Origin: CAZOWM01 sp964583615
GTDB taxonomy: Bacteria; Spirochaetota; B62-G9; DRHN01
DNA length: 64,000 bases
Direction: 5' to 3'
Assembly (NCBI GenBank): GCA_964583615.1
Contig: CAZOWM010000013.1
Coordinates: 1 to 64,000 of the forward strand
The notes beneath the pieces were generated by a model, which saw only the letters and a program-made list of their open reading frames with translations, was not told the DNA's origin and did not search any database. Position numbers and translations under genes: made by a program. This document shows positions 32,777-41,408 of this stretch, one piece after another; within the stretch, counting starts at the first letter, position 1, and each line of letters starts with the position of its first letter.

Positions 32777-33874
32777 TGCATTCACTGTGACAACGGCTGA
32801 ATCTATCATATCTACGAATTGCTGTATGTGCCTGGTATCCTCCGATATAATTCCATCCGTGTGGTTGCTTCCGTACCTTTCAATATGGGCAATCGCTTCC
32901 TCGATGGAATCAACTATCCGCACATTCATGACAAGGTCTAAATATTCCGTGTAAAAGTCCTGCTCCGTTGCATGCTCGATATTTTTGAGTATTTTTTTTG
33001 TCCGTTCACACCCTTTCATCCTTACATTCTCGAGCTTTTGCCGGAGCCGCGGTAAGAACTGTGCGCTTATCTTTTGGTGTACGAGCAGGGTTTCAAGTGC
33101 ATTACAGGTGCCGGGCCTCTGCACTTTTGCGTTGTGTACCACGGACAGCGCCATTTCGGTATCGCATTTCTCATCGATGTAAAGGTGGCACACCCCCTTG
33201 TAGTGCTTGATTACAGGAACCGTTGCCTGTTCGGCAACTGTCCTTATCAAAGACTCACCGCCGCGGGGAATCACAAGATCCACATACTCCGCCTGTTTCA
33301 CGAGCCAGGTTACTCCCTCATGCTCACGCCTTTCGACCAGCTGTACCGCATCCGACGGGACTCCCGTATCCTCAAGGCCCTCCCTTATGAGCGCAGTGAG
33401 CGCCCTGTTGCTTTCCAGTGCGTCACTGCCGCCCCGGAGAATCACAGAGTTGCCGGATTTCAGACACAGCGCTGCGGCTTCGACCGTGACGTTCGGTCTG
33501 GACTCATAGATCATTGCAACAACACCGATGGGGATTCTCACTTTTTCCAGTATAAATCCCTGAGGGCGCCTTACGCCTGCAACCTGCCCGACCGGGTCTT
33601 CAAAGGCAGCGATCTCCTTCAAAGACTGCACCATCCCGTCAACACGGCTCCGGCTGAGTTCGAGTCTGTCGAGAAACGCCGCGGAGAGACCTGAATTTTT
33701 TCCCTGCACGAGGTCGTGCCGGTTGGCTTCGATTACTGATTCCTGTCTCATCTGTATGAGGTCTGCAATCCTTTGAAGCGCACTGTTTTTTTCCTCAGCG
33801 CGTTTCCCCCTGAGCACTACTGAAGCACTCTTTGCCTTTCTTGCCATATCTTTGATATAGGTCTGAATATCCAT
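32627..33874 (-). CDS. proA: Glutamate-5-semialdehyde dehydrogenase (gamma-glutamyl phosphate reductase)
   Basis: 415 residues, full length. It reduces gamma-glutamyl phosphate with NADPH in proline synthesis. Landmarks: IPIGVVAMIYESRPNVTVEAAALCLKSGN, VILRGGSDA, catalytic Cys in VQRPGTCNALETLLVH, NHTDGIISED and the final FGLGAEIGISTDKLHARGPMGLGELTSYKWVVRG. It starts nine bases after the proB stop, so the two are one operon. The last 150 bases overlap an antisense frame of doubtful reality. Confidence 0.97.
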   Translation of the reverse strand: MDIQTYIKDMARKAKSASVVLRGKRAEEKNSALQRIADLIQMRQESVIEANRHDLVQGKNSGLSAAFLDRLELSRSRVDGMVQSLKEIAAFEDPVGQVAGVRRPQGFILEKVRIPIGVVAMIYESRPNVTVEAAALCLKSGNSVILRGGSDALESNRALTALIREGLEDTGVPSDAVQLVERREHEGVTWLVKQAEYVDLVIPRGGESLIRTVAEQATVPVIKHYKGVCHLYIDEKCDTEMALSVVHNAKVQRPGTCNALETLLVHQKISAQFLPRLRQKLENVRMKGCERTKKILKNIEHATEQDFYTEYLDLVMNVRIVDSIEEAIAHIERYGSNHTDGIISEDTRHIQQFVDMIDSAVVTVNASTRLSDGGVFGLGAEIGISTDKLHARGPMGLGELTSYKWVVRGNGNLRT

Positions 33875-33883
33875 GCACTCACC

Positions 33884-35014
33884 TCACATATTGATAAGTA
33901 TTACCATGTTGTCGCGGTGAACAACTTCTTCAAAATATGTGGCAACACCGAGAGTTGCGGGAATCATTTTTGTTCTCATCCCCTTTATACGGTTCAGTTC
34001 CTCGCTCGAAAAGTTGGACAGGCCCCGTGCAATTTCTTCATCCCCCTCATTTCGTATGGAGATGTTTCCCCCGACACCAAAGTCGCCTTTCACCGATAAA
34101 ACCCCAACCGGAAGAAGTGACTTTTTTTCCTCCACAATCGCCTTTTCACCGCCCCGGTCGATGTACACACTTCCTTCAATCTTCGAATTGAACGCAATCC
34201 ATTTTTTTCTCCCTTTGATTCGTTTTGTGGACGGCGGACAGTAACTGCCGATCTCTTCACCGGTAATGATCTTTTTGAGATCAACCGTCTTTCCATTTCC
34301 GATAATGACCCCCACCCCCCCCTTTGTGGCTGTCCTCGCCGCATAGAGCTTTGACTCCATCCCTCCCGAGGAAAACAGCGACCCCTTTCCCCTGGCACTG
34401 TTCAGAACAGTGTGCGTGATCTGCGGAATCGTCTTCAATATGCGCGCCCCCTGATTCTGTTTGGGGTTTCTGTCATACACACCGTCGATATCCGTGAGTA
34501 TCAGAAGCAGATCCGCATCGATCATTATTGAGAGGTGAGCTGCGAGAAGGTCGTTGTCACCGAACCTGATCTCTTCGAATGCAACTGTATCGTTTTCGTT
34601 TACCACAGGAATCGAACCGTAACTCCAGAGCGTAAAGATCGTATTCCGAACGTTGAGGTATCTCCTTCTTTGATGGACATCATCATAGGTGAGGAGAATC
34701 TGAGCCGTCTCCAGACCGCTTTTGTGAAACAGTTCCTCGTAAGCATGCATGAGACTGCTCTGCCCAACCGAAGCTGCTGCCTGAAGCAGATTGAGCTCGC
34801 TCGGTCTTGTCTCTATCCCTAATCTGCGCAAACCGAGTGCAATCGCCCCTGAGCTCACGATTATAAAATTTCTCTTCCCGTCATATATGCCTGATATCTG
34901 CTGAACAATGGATTCCATGATTGAAGTCGAGATTCTGTTGTCACGTTCAGTCAGGACATTTGTCCCGATTTTAATGACAATTCGTTCGGACTGTGCGACG
35001 TATTCTCTGGACAA
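33884..35014 (-). CDS. proB: Glutamate 5-kinase with PUA domain
   Basis: 376 residues. The amino-acid kinase domain (about 1-260) shows VIKIGTNVL, IIVSSGAIALG, NENDTVAFEEIRFGDND, LLLILTDIDGVYD and GTGGMxTK-equivalent SSGGMESKLYAA. The C-terminal PUA domain spans about 280-370. It makes gamma-glutamyl phosphate for ProA, and is usually inhibited by proline. The response-regulator gene upstream ends 18 bases before. Confidence 0.96.
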   Translation of the reverse strand: MSREYVAQSERIVIKIGTNVLTERDNRISTSIMESIVQQISGIYDGKRNFIIVSSGAIALGLRRLGIETRPSELNLLQAAASVGQSSLMHAYEELFHKSGLETAQILLTYDDVHQRRRYLNVRNTIFTLWSYGSIPVVNENDTVAFEEIRFGDNDLLAAHLSIMIDADLLLILTDIDGVYDRNPKQNQGARILKTIPQITHTVLNSARGKGSLFSSGGMESKLYAARTATKGGVGVIIGNGKTVDLKKIITGEEIGSYCPPSTKRIKGRKKWIAFNSKIEGSVYIDRGGEKAIVEEKKSLLPVGVLSVKGDFGVGGNISIRNEGDEEIARGLSNFSSEELNRIKGMRTKMIPATLGVATYFEEVVHRDNMVILINM

Positions 35015-35032
35015 TGTGCGTGCCCCTGACTG

Positions 35033-36304
35033 TCAGCTGATTTTCATAAGCAGGAATGTGACGTCATCGTTTGGCATTTTGTCGTGCTCTTCGTTTTTTT
35101 TCATCCTCTTCTTCAGTGCTCCAATCGGATTTCCGTGTTTCAGGAGTTCCATGATGGGGACTGTCAAATCTGTATGAGGTACGTTTTTCCCCTTTTCTTC
35201 AAGCACTTCAAATACTCCATCCGTATAGAAAAAAACCGTATCCCCGGAAAAGAGCTGGATACGCTTTTCATCGTACTCTCCGACATCCTCGAACCATCCG
35301 ATCGGAAATCCACGCATCTCGACTGTTTCGGTTTTCCCTGTTTTTCTCTCTATCACCGGGAGGGCGTGATGGCCTGCCACTGAAAGCGTGAGAATTTTTT
35401 CCCCGAGAGAGTACACGCCGTACACCATGGTGACAAAATATCTGCCCTCTCCGATGTTATTTTCAATGAAGCTTTTATTCATATTCCGAAGAACTTCTGC
35501 GGGAGTTACGATGATGTAATTTCCGCCTCCAGGCACCCGCTTGGCATGATGGGATATTTCTCCTTTTAAAAATATTGTAATCATTGCGGATGGGAGCCCG
35601 TGCCCTGAAACATCAGCAATAAAAATGCCGACTTTGTCCTCATCAATCCTGAAAATGTCATAAATGTCTCCGCCGACCGCATCACAGGGATAATAGAATG
35701 AATTGAACTCTACGTCTTTTACGGCGTACGTCTCTGCTGGAAGGAGGCTCTTTTGTACCTTCCGTGCTGAATTGAGGCTTATCAGCAGCTCTTCGTTCTG
35801 GGCTCTGATCACTCCCACTTTTTCTTCAACCCTTTTCTCGAGCTGATTTGTGTAATCTTTGAGCTCTCTCATTTTTTTGCTCACGATATTTTCCAGATGG
35901 AGGGAATATTTTTTAAATATTCTCGTGGCCTTGAGCAGTTCGAGCTGGGTGTTCACACGTGCTCTCAGCTCCGCAGGTTCCGGCGGTTTGAGGAGAAAGT
36001 CGTTGGCCCCGATCTCCAGGGCGGAGATCTTCTGACGTTCATCGTCCACCACCGTCAAAACAATAACCGGGATTTCCCTGAGCTCGTAGTCCTCCTTCAT
36101 TTCTCTCAGGACATCCATTCCGTATTTTTTCGGCATCTTCAGATCCAGAAGTATGAGATCCGGTTTCTCCTTTCGTGCTTTGAGAATTCCCTCCTCTCCA
36201 TCATAAGCCTCGATGAAACTGTACGCCTCCTTCTCGAACCGTTTTTTGATGAGGTAGATCATGTCGGGATTGTCGTCAACGATGAGGATTTTATGCCTTT
36301 CCAA
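35033..36304 (-). CDS. Response regulator with PP2C/SpoIIE phosphatase output (RsbU type)
   Basis: 423 residues. N-terminal receiver: VDD (9-11), phospho-acceptor Asp54 in LILLDLKMP, and conserved Lys in FLLKPPEP. A coiled coil (about 125-185) joins it to a SpoIIE/PP2C phosphatase domain with metal-binding GGDIYDIF, IADVSGHGLPSAMIT and FFYTDGVFEVLEE. It would dephosphorylate an anti-anti-sigma or similar protein upon phosphorylation. No anti-sigma or STAS gene lies nearby. It precedes proB by 18 bases and follows the GspN-like gene by 17, so it may be in the same transcript. Confidence 0.92.
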   Translation of the reverse strand: MERHKILIVDDNPDMIYLIKKRFEKEAYSFIEAYDGEEGILKARKEKPDLILLDLKMPKKYGMDVLREMKEDYELREIPVIVLTVVDDERQKISALEIGANDFLLKPPEPAELRARVNTQLELLKATRIFKKYSLHLENIVSKKMRELKDYTNQLEKRVEEKVGVIRAQNEELLISLNSARKVQKSLLPAETYAVKDVEFNSFYYPCDAVGGDIYDIFRIDEDKVGIFIADVSGHGLPSAMITIFLKGEISHHAKRVPGGGNYIIVTPAEVLRNMNKSFIENNIGEGRYFVTMVYGVYSLGEKILTLSVAGHHALPVIERKTGKTETVEMRGFPIGWFEDVGEYDEKRIQLFSGDTVFFYTDGVFEVLEEKGKNVPHTDLTVPIMELLKHGNPIGALKKRMKKNEEHDKMPNDDVTFLLMKIS

Positions 36305-36321
36305 ACTGAAGCGAACTCCAA

Positions 36322-37086
36322 TTAAGAGAATGCGATCCTTGGATTTCTGATGTTTCCCTTGAGTGTGAGCGTGAGCACTCCGTCTCTCGCAACAGAGTCC
36401 ACGACTCCCTTCAACTGTGCGTATTGACGAAAAAATTCATTGTTCAATGTGAGAGTGACGGTTCCATCCACCTCCTGCAGGCCGAAGCTTCCAATGATTT
36501 CAGAGCTGAAAAGTTCGCTCTTTATCACTCCCCTTTCGACCGCGTACCTCTCGCCGACATTAGTAAAAGAAAGGTCAGCAATCGGAATTTTGAAAGAGGT
36601 GAACTCAAAACCAGCCAGAAAAAGCCTTTCAACACGTATGGCCTCGGCTTTCAGATCAACCCATGCGAGTGCCTGGAGGTCAAACTCTCGAAGCATGTCT
36701 TTCATTTTCACACCGCACTCGGCGGTGACGAGGGCTCGTGAGATTTCTACATTTCTGTTCTGAAATCTGACCCCTGTACAGGTGAAACCAACGGTCTTCA
36801 CTCTTGGAAACAGGATCTTTTTCATGTAGAGGACAGCATGATCGATCGTAAGCGTCAGAGACCCGTCTTCGCCTGTGAGCAGCACTTCTTCAAACACGAA
36901 GCTCATGGGAAACCTGTAGCGAAGCTTCAAAACGCTGATATTCATCGAATAGTTGCTCGCCAGATAGAAATCCAGACGCTTGATCACCGAACCGTAAGGG
37001 AAACTGTAGAGAACAAAGAAAAAAAACAGAACAATGGATGCAAAAACCGCAGCACAAATTATCCCAATTTTTTTTACCTTGTTCAT
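36322..37086 (-). CDS. GspN/AsmA-like envelope protein
   Basis: 254 residues. One N-terminal membrane helix (about 6-28), then FPYGSVIKRLDFYLASNYSMNISVLKLRYRFPMSFVFEEV and a beta-rich periplasmic region closing with DGVLTLTLKGNIRNPRIAF. The pattern matches the GspN/AsmA-like repeat fold, which associates with outer-membrane assembly or lipid transport. No type II secretion genes are in the window, so the GspN label means fold only. It lies after rseC with a 102-base gap that likely holds a promoter (TTGATC, 17 bp, CATTAT on the minus strand). Confidence 0.6.
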   Translation of the reverse strand: MNKVKKIGIICAAVFASIVLFFFFVLYSFPYGSVIKRLDFYLASNYSMNISVLKLRYRFPMSFVFEEVLLTGEDGSLTLTIDHAVLYMKKILFPRVKTVGFTCTGVRFQNRNVEISRALVTAECGVKMKDMLREFDLQALAWVDLKAEAIRVERLFLAGFEFTSFKIPIADLSFTNVGERYAVERGVIKSELFSSEIIGSFGLQEVDGTVTLTLNNEFFRQYAQLKGVVDSVARDGVLTLTLKGNIRNPRIAFS

Positions 37087-37188
37087 AGAGAGCTCTCATC
37101 CCGGATTCACAGTAGAGACAGGCATAATGTAATACCATAAAAAAGGATCAACCACTTATTTATATTCATCGGAGACCCGCAGGTTGGC

Positions 37189-37632
37189 CTACAGCGGATT
37201 TTGATTGGTAATGTAGACACGAAACTTGCTGTCATTTCTCTTTTTTCTGTCATAGAGACGTATGGGAATGAAGCTGAGGAAGAGAAAGAGGAAGGAGAGA
37301 GAGGCTGGAAACAGCTCTCCCTTTACAGGGAGGGCAAGCGCAGAAGCAGCATACTTACCGATATAATACCCGACGATGAGCGCGATGAGCGGAAATATAT
37401 ACAGTATGGCCGCCGATTTCACGATTGTTCCCGGCTTGATGGCAACAACCACCCGTTCACCCTTGTGCACAGGTCTGTGTGTGTATGCGTCCACGACCAT
37501 TTCTGAAGATGAAACTCTCCTGCAGATACCGCATTTCTCACAGGACTTGTTTGCAGCTATCTTTACCGTTGCGGTGTCCCCCTGAACGGAAACAACTTCA
37601 CCTTCTTCACCGCTGACACCTTTTATGAACAT
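37189..37632 (-). CDS. rseC: RseC/SoxR-reducing-system family protein
   Basis: 147 residues. N-terminal cytoplasmic part with Cys31, Cys34 and Cys37 (SCEKCGIC), then two membrane helices (about 75-93 and 105-125) with the FPLIALIVGYYIG segment. RseC homologues accompany Rnf complexes and help reduce SoxR. It is the last gene of the rnf operon, two bases after rnfB. No SoxR is visible here, so its role may be in Rnf maturation or electron exit. Confidence 0.92.
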   Translation of the reverse strand: MFIKGVSGEEGEVVSVQGDTATVKIAANKSCEKCGICRRVSSSEMVVDAYTHRPVHKGERVVVAIKPGTIVKSAAILYIFPLIALIVGYYIGKYAASALALPVKGELFPASLSFLFLFLSFIPIRLYDRKKRNDSKFRVYITNQNPL

Positions 37633-37634
37633 GG

Positions 37635-38528
37635 CTATTCTTTCTTTCGTTTACTCGCAGCTGCGGCGGAGGGCTTTTCCTCCGCCTCACGAACTTTCTC
37701 CTTGAAGTACTCCTCGTAACCCGGGGCGGGGTCCGATACCCTGATCACTTTCGTGGGACAGCGCACAGTCGCCCCGACAGGGGCCTTGTTTATCCCATGA
37801 TCGATTACCGAAAGGTTTTCCGTCACAGTGACGGATCCCGAGTCGTCATCTTTTTCGCAGAGCTTGCAGGCGATGCATCCTGCACTGCAGTTCTTTTTCG
37901 TGACCGCCCCTTTGTCTCTGGACCTACAGTACACGTGTACGACTTCGTCGTAGTCGGTCAGTTCGATGATGTTTCTCGGACAGACTCTCGCACACTCGCC
38001 GCATCCAGTGCATTTTCCCACATCCACTACAGGAAGGCCGTTTTCTCCCATGTGAATCGCATCGAAACGGCACACTTCGCAGCAATCCCCGAACCCGATA
38101 CACGAATACAGGCAGGCTTTCTCTCCGCCGACGAGATGGGCTGCTGCGCACGTTCTGATACCTGTGTACACCTTGTCAAAGACCGCCTCCTTGATCCCCC
38201 CACTGCACAACACACGTGCCACTTTCGGTGTGACTGCCTCCGTTTCTTCGAGCCCGAGAAGGGTGACGAGCTTTTTTGCGACTTCCGCACCTCCCGGTTT
38301 GCATCCGTTCGGCGACACCTTCCCTTCCACGAGAGCCGCCGCATACGCAGCACACCCCGCAAACCCGCAGGCACCGCAGTTTACTCCCGGCAGCAGTTCG
38401 ATCGCCTTCTCAACCCTCGGGTCTTCCTTGACAGCAAGTTTCTTATCGGCAACGGCGAGCATCAAAGCGAGTACAAGACCCATACCTCCCATGCTCACAA
38501 GTGAAATCAACACGATACTGAATCCCAT
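37635..38528 (-). CDS. rnfB: Rnf complex subunit RnfB (ferredoxin-like)
   Basis: 297 residues from ATG 38528, which follows GGGAG; a TTG at 38543 is less likely. One N-terminal helix (FSIVLISLVSMGGMGLVLALML), then the CNACGFAGCAAYAAALVEGK...NGCKPGG cluster-binding domain, a second C-x-C rich stretch (CLYSCIGFGDCCEVC), the 4Fe-4S pair CTGCGECARVCP, and another CIACKLCEK. It accepts electrons from reduced ferredoxin. The C-terminal tail is Ala/Lys rich. Confidence 0.96.
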   Translation of the reverse strand: MGFSIVLISLVSMGGMGLVLALMLAVADKKLAVKEDPRVEKAIELLPGVNCGACGFAGCAAYAAALVEGKVSPNGCKPGGAEVAKKLVTLLGLEETEAVTPKVARVLCSGGIKEAVFDKVYTGIRTCAAAHLVGGEKACLYSCIGFGDCCEVCRFDAIHMGENGLPVVDVGKCTGCGECARVCPRNIIELTDYDEVVHVYCRSRDKGAVTKKNCSAGCIACKLCEKDDDSGSVTVTENLSVIDHGINKAPVGATVRCPTKVIRVSDPAPGYEEYFKEKVREAEEKPSAAAASKRKKE

Positions 38529-38570
38529 ATGCACTCCCTTCAATCAATGATTCATAAGGATGCTTCTCCC

Positions 38571-39149
38571 CTATGCGGAGATAAGACCTGCAAACCCCAT
38601 AAACGCAAGAGCGAGCAGGCCCGCGATGATCAGGGTGATGGCCGCACCCTTCAGAGGCTCGGGAACATCGGCAAGTTCTAGATCCTCCCGTATTCCCGCC
38701 ATGATGACGAGCGCAAGCGTAAACCCGATCCCAGCCCCGATTCCGAACACGATGTTCTGTATGAACGAGTACTCACGGAGTGCGCCAAAGAGCGCGAGGC
38801 CCAAAATTGCACAGTTTGTGGTGATGAGAGGAAGATAGATCCCGAGCGCATCGTAAAGGGTTTTCGATGTCTTTCTGATGAACATCTCAACGAACTGGAC
38901 CAGTGCGGCAATGACGATGATGAAGGACACATATTCGAGAAAGGGAACATTGAAGGCGATCAATATGTAGTGGTTGATGAGCCATGTAATCGCAGACGAC
39001 AGGGTAAGAACAAAGGTAACTGCAAAACCCATGCTCACTGCGGATTCGATTTTTTCGGATACCCCGAGAAAGGGGCAAATTCCGAGAAAATAGGCCAGCA
39101 CAAAATTATTCACGAGAACAGCGGATACGAAAATCAGTATTACTTCCAC
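38571..39149 (-). CDS. rnfA: Rnf complex membrane subunit RnfA
   Basis: 192 residues from a GTG at 39149 with GGAGGT five bases upstream; this gives the usual RnfA length. The longer frame to 39290 adds a basic leader overlapping rnfE and is rejected. Six helices; the two half-repeats are recognisable in NNFVLAYFLGICPFLGVS and TTNCAILGLALFG, whose Cys residues match the RnfA/NqrE membrane 2Fe-2S site. Confidence 0.96.
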   Translation of the reverse strand: MEVILIFVSAVLVNNFVLAYFLGICPFLGVSEKIESAVSMGFAVTFVLTLSSAITWLINHYILIAFNVPFLEYVSFIIVIAALVQFVEMFIRKTSKTLYDALGIYLPLITTNCAILGLALFGALREYSFIQNIVFGIGAGIGFTLALVIMAGIREDLELADVPEPLKGAAITLIIAGLLALAFMGFAGLISA

Positions 39150-39184
39150 CGATGACCTCCAGTTATGGAAAGGACCGTGCGAAC

Positions 39185-39829
39185 TTAATGCTCTTTTCTT
39201 TCCTTTCTCTTTTTGTCGATAAGGTTTTTCGCACCGAGCATAAAACCGAGCGTGATAAACGCCCCGGGGGGGAGAAGCATAATGATCCACGGTTCAAAGC
39301 CTTCTGAGAGCACCTTCATTCCGAAAAAGGTTCTCATCCCGAGCACTTCTCTGACTCCACCCAGAATCACAAGTGTGGCGGTAAACCCTAAGCTTACCCC
39401 TAGAGCATCGAGGAGCGACATCAATGCCGTATTCTTTGAAGCAAACGCTTCAGCCCTTCCCAGAATAATGCAGTTGACGACGATAAGGGGAATAAACGGC
39501 CCCAGCGCTTTGCTCAGGTCGAGAAGAAAGGCTTTCAAAAAAATATCGACCATTGTGACAAAAGTTGCAATGATTACAATAAAAGTGGGGATACGCACCT
39601 GTTTTGGAACGATGCCGCGTACAAGTGAGACGATAAAGCTCGATCCCGTCAATACGAACACGACCGCCAGTCCCATGGTGAGGCCGTTTATTGCGGACGT
39701 GGTGACCGCGAGCGTCGGACACATTCCGAGCAGCATCACCAGAGTGGGGTTTTCCTTCCAGAATCCTTTTATGAATTCGGGTCCGCTCCTCATCGATGTG
39801 TGATCACCTAGGTTTTCTGTCGACCCCAT
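39185..39829 (-). CDS. rnfE: Rnf complex membrane subunit RnfE
   Basis: 214 residues from ATG 39829, with a GGGGG site upstream. Helices with MLLGMCPTLAVTTSAINGL and VVNCIILGRAEAFASKN are the RnfE/NqrD counterpart of RnfA, with one Cys in each half forming the membrane Fe-S site together with RnfA. The gene lies between rnfG and rnfA in the standard C-D-G-E-A-B order. Confidence 0.96.
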   Translation of the reverse strand: MGSTENLGDHTSMRSGPEFIKGFWKENPTLVMLLGMCPTLAVTTSAINGLTMGLAVVFVLTGSSFIVSLVRGIVPKQVRIPTFIVIIATFVTMVDIFLKAFLLDLSKALGPFIPLIVVNCIILGRAEAFASKNTALMSLLDALGVSLGFTATLVILGGVREVLGMRTFFGMKVLSEGFEPWIIMLLPPGAFITLGFMLGAKNLIDKKRKERKEH

Positions 39830-39876
39830 AGATCGGATTCCCCCTTGTATGTGAATTCTCAATCCGGTTCAATCTG

Positions 39877-40425
39877 CTACATCTCCTCCGAGAACTCGCT
39901 GATCGCCCTGTTGATGATTGCAACCACCGAACGGGAAGAAATCGTCGCCCCGGTAACGGCGCGTATCTGGTTGTCCTTTTCGGGCTCCTGGTTTTTTACG
40001 TATTCCACTTCAGGTTCCACGGAGATATCATTGAACTGATTCTGAAACGCTTCTTCCCCAATTCTCCCCCCGAGTCCCGGAGTCTCGACCTGCTCGAGTA
40101 CTTTTATACCGGTTATCCTTTCGAGGTCAACAGTGAGACCCACCATCAGCTTGATCACACCCTGATATCCGTTTCCCTGTGCGGGAAGCGCGATTCCCGC
40201 GACTCCCTCCGATGAGTCCTTGCACTCGAAATACGTGATACCGCCGGCGGATTTCTCTTCATAACTCTCCGCCCCCGGAACCACGATAAAGATCGAGCTT
40301 CTCTGCTCCTCGAGCATGTTCGCCTCGATGAGAGGGTTTGCGAACATGTAAACGAGAGAGAGGATCCCCCCCGATACGCAGGCAAAGAGGGTAAGAATAA
40401 GCACCATTTTCACTCGGTTATTCAT
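39877..40425 (-). CDS. rnfG: Rnf complex flavoprotein subunit RnfG
   Basis: 182 residues. One N-terminal helix (about 7-28) and a periplasmic FMN-binding domain with the VTGATISS motif, where Thr161 is the expected covalent FMN attachment site. The start overlaps the end of rnfD by eight bases, implying coupled translation. An ApbE flavin transferase is needed and is not in the window. Confidence 0.95.
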   Translation of the reverse strand: MNNRVKMVLILTLFACVSGGILSLVYMFANPLIEANMLEEQRSSIFIVVPGAESYEEKSAGGITYFECKDSSEGVAGIALPAQGNGYQGVIKLMVGLTVDLERITGIKVLEQVETPGLGGRIGEEAFQNQFNDISVEPEVEYVKNQEPEKDNQIRAVTGATISSRSVVAIINRAISEFSEEM

Positions 40426-41407
40426 GCTGAGCCCCTGTCCCGAATATTCTCGGCCTGGTCCCCCTGTTTATCATCGGGACCCAGGCATTCATGAAAAGTA
40501 TTGCATACATCACTCCTTCCGGGAGCCCGCCAAAGTTCCGTATCAGGACCACGAGTGCGCCGATCCCGGCACCGAATATGACGCACCCCTTTTTCGTCAG
40601 TGGAGACGTGACCATGTCGGTCGCCATGTAGAGTCCGCCTAGCATCAACCCCCCTGCGAAAAGGTGGAACAGCCCGCCGGTGAACCGGGCCGGATTGATA
40701 AAATGGAGGGTCTGAGCGAGGATGAATACCGTGATGAATATGGAGGCCGAAGTCCTCCATTTTATATACTTCTTGATGAAGAGGTAGATGCTGCCGAGAA
40801 TCAGGAGAAATGAACAGGTCTCCCCGATAGAACCACCGATGGTCCCGAAAAAGAGCAATCCGATGGGGGTGGAAACAGCGTCGAATTTCATGAGCGCGAG
40901 CGGTGTCGCAGTGCTCAGCGCATCCACGGCAGGTGCCGCGGCCAGCGCCAGTGAAGAAACCCGGGGAGCTATGTAGCTCGATATGAAAACAGGATATGTT
41001 GCCGCAAGAAAAGCTCGCCCCACAAGCGCTGGATTGAAGATGTTGTATCCGAGTCCCCCGAATATCTGTTTTCCAATGACAATGGACACGACCGCCCCGA
41101 GTATGACACCGTAGACCGGAAATTTGGGCGGAAGCACCATGACCAGCAGAATACCGGTGAGTGCGGCGCTGTAATCGGTAAGCGTGAAGGGTCTCTTCCG
41201 CAGCCGTACGACGATGTATTCCGACAAAAGGCACGTCGCAACCGAAACCGCGTAGAGGAGCAGCACATACCAGCCGAACTGGTATACGCTGAACGCAGCT
41301 GCTGGAAGAAGGGTTATGATTACACTGAGCATGATCCTGGGCACAGACTCATCGCTCTTTATATGTGGGGACGTGGAAAGAATGAGCTTGTTTTTCTCGT
41401 TTTCCAT
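40418..41407 (-). CDS. rnfD: Rnf complex membrane flavoprotein RnfD
   Basis: 329 residues from ATG 41407, which follows GGGAG and begins one base after the rnfC stop (TAGCATG). About ten helices; DALSTATPL (Thr168) matches the covalent FMN site and GYNIFNPALVGRAFLA is the conserved RnfD/NqrB core. It is a main ion-translocating subunit, for Na+ or H+. Confidence 0.96.
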   Translation of the reverse strand: MENEKNKLILSTSPHIKSDESVPRIMLSVIITLLPAAAFSVYQFGWYVLLLYAVSVATCLLSEYIVVRLRKRPFTLTDYSAALTGILLVMVLPPKFPVYGVILGAVVSIVIGKQIFGGLGYNIFNPALVGRAFLAATYPVFISSYIAPRVSSLALAAAPAVDALSTATPLALMKFDAVSTPIGLLFFGTIGGSIGETCSFLLILGSIYLFIKKYIKWRTSASIFITVFILAQTLHFINPARFTGGLFHLFAGGLMLGGLYMATDMVTSPLTKKGCVIFGAGIGALVVLIRNFGGLPEGVMYAILFMNAWVPMINRGTRPRIFGTGAQHE

Positions 41408-41408
41408 G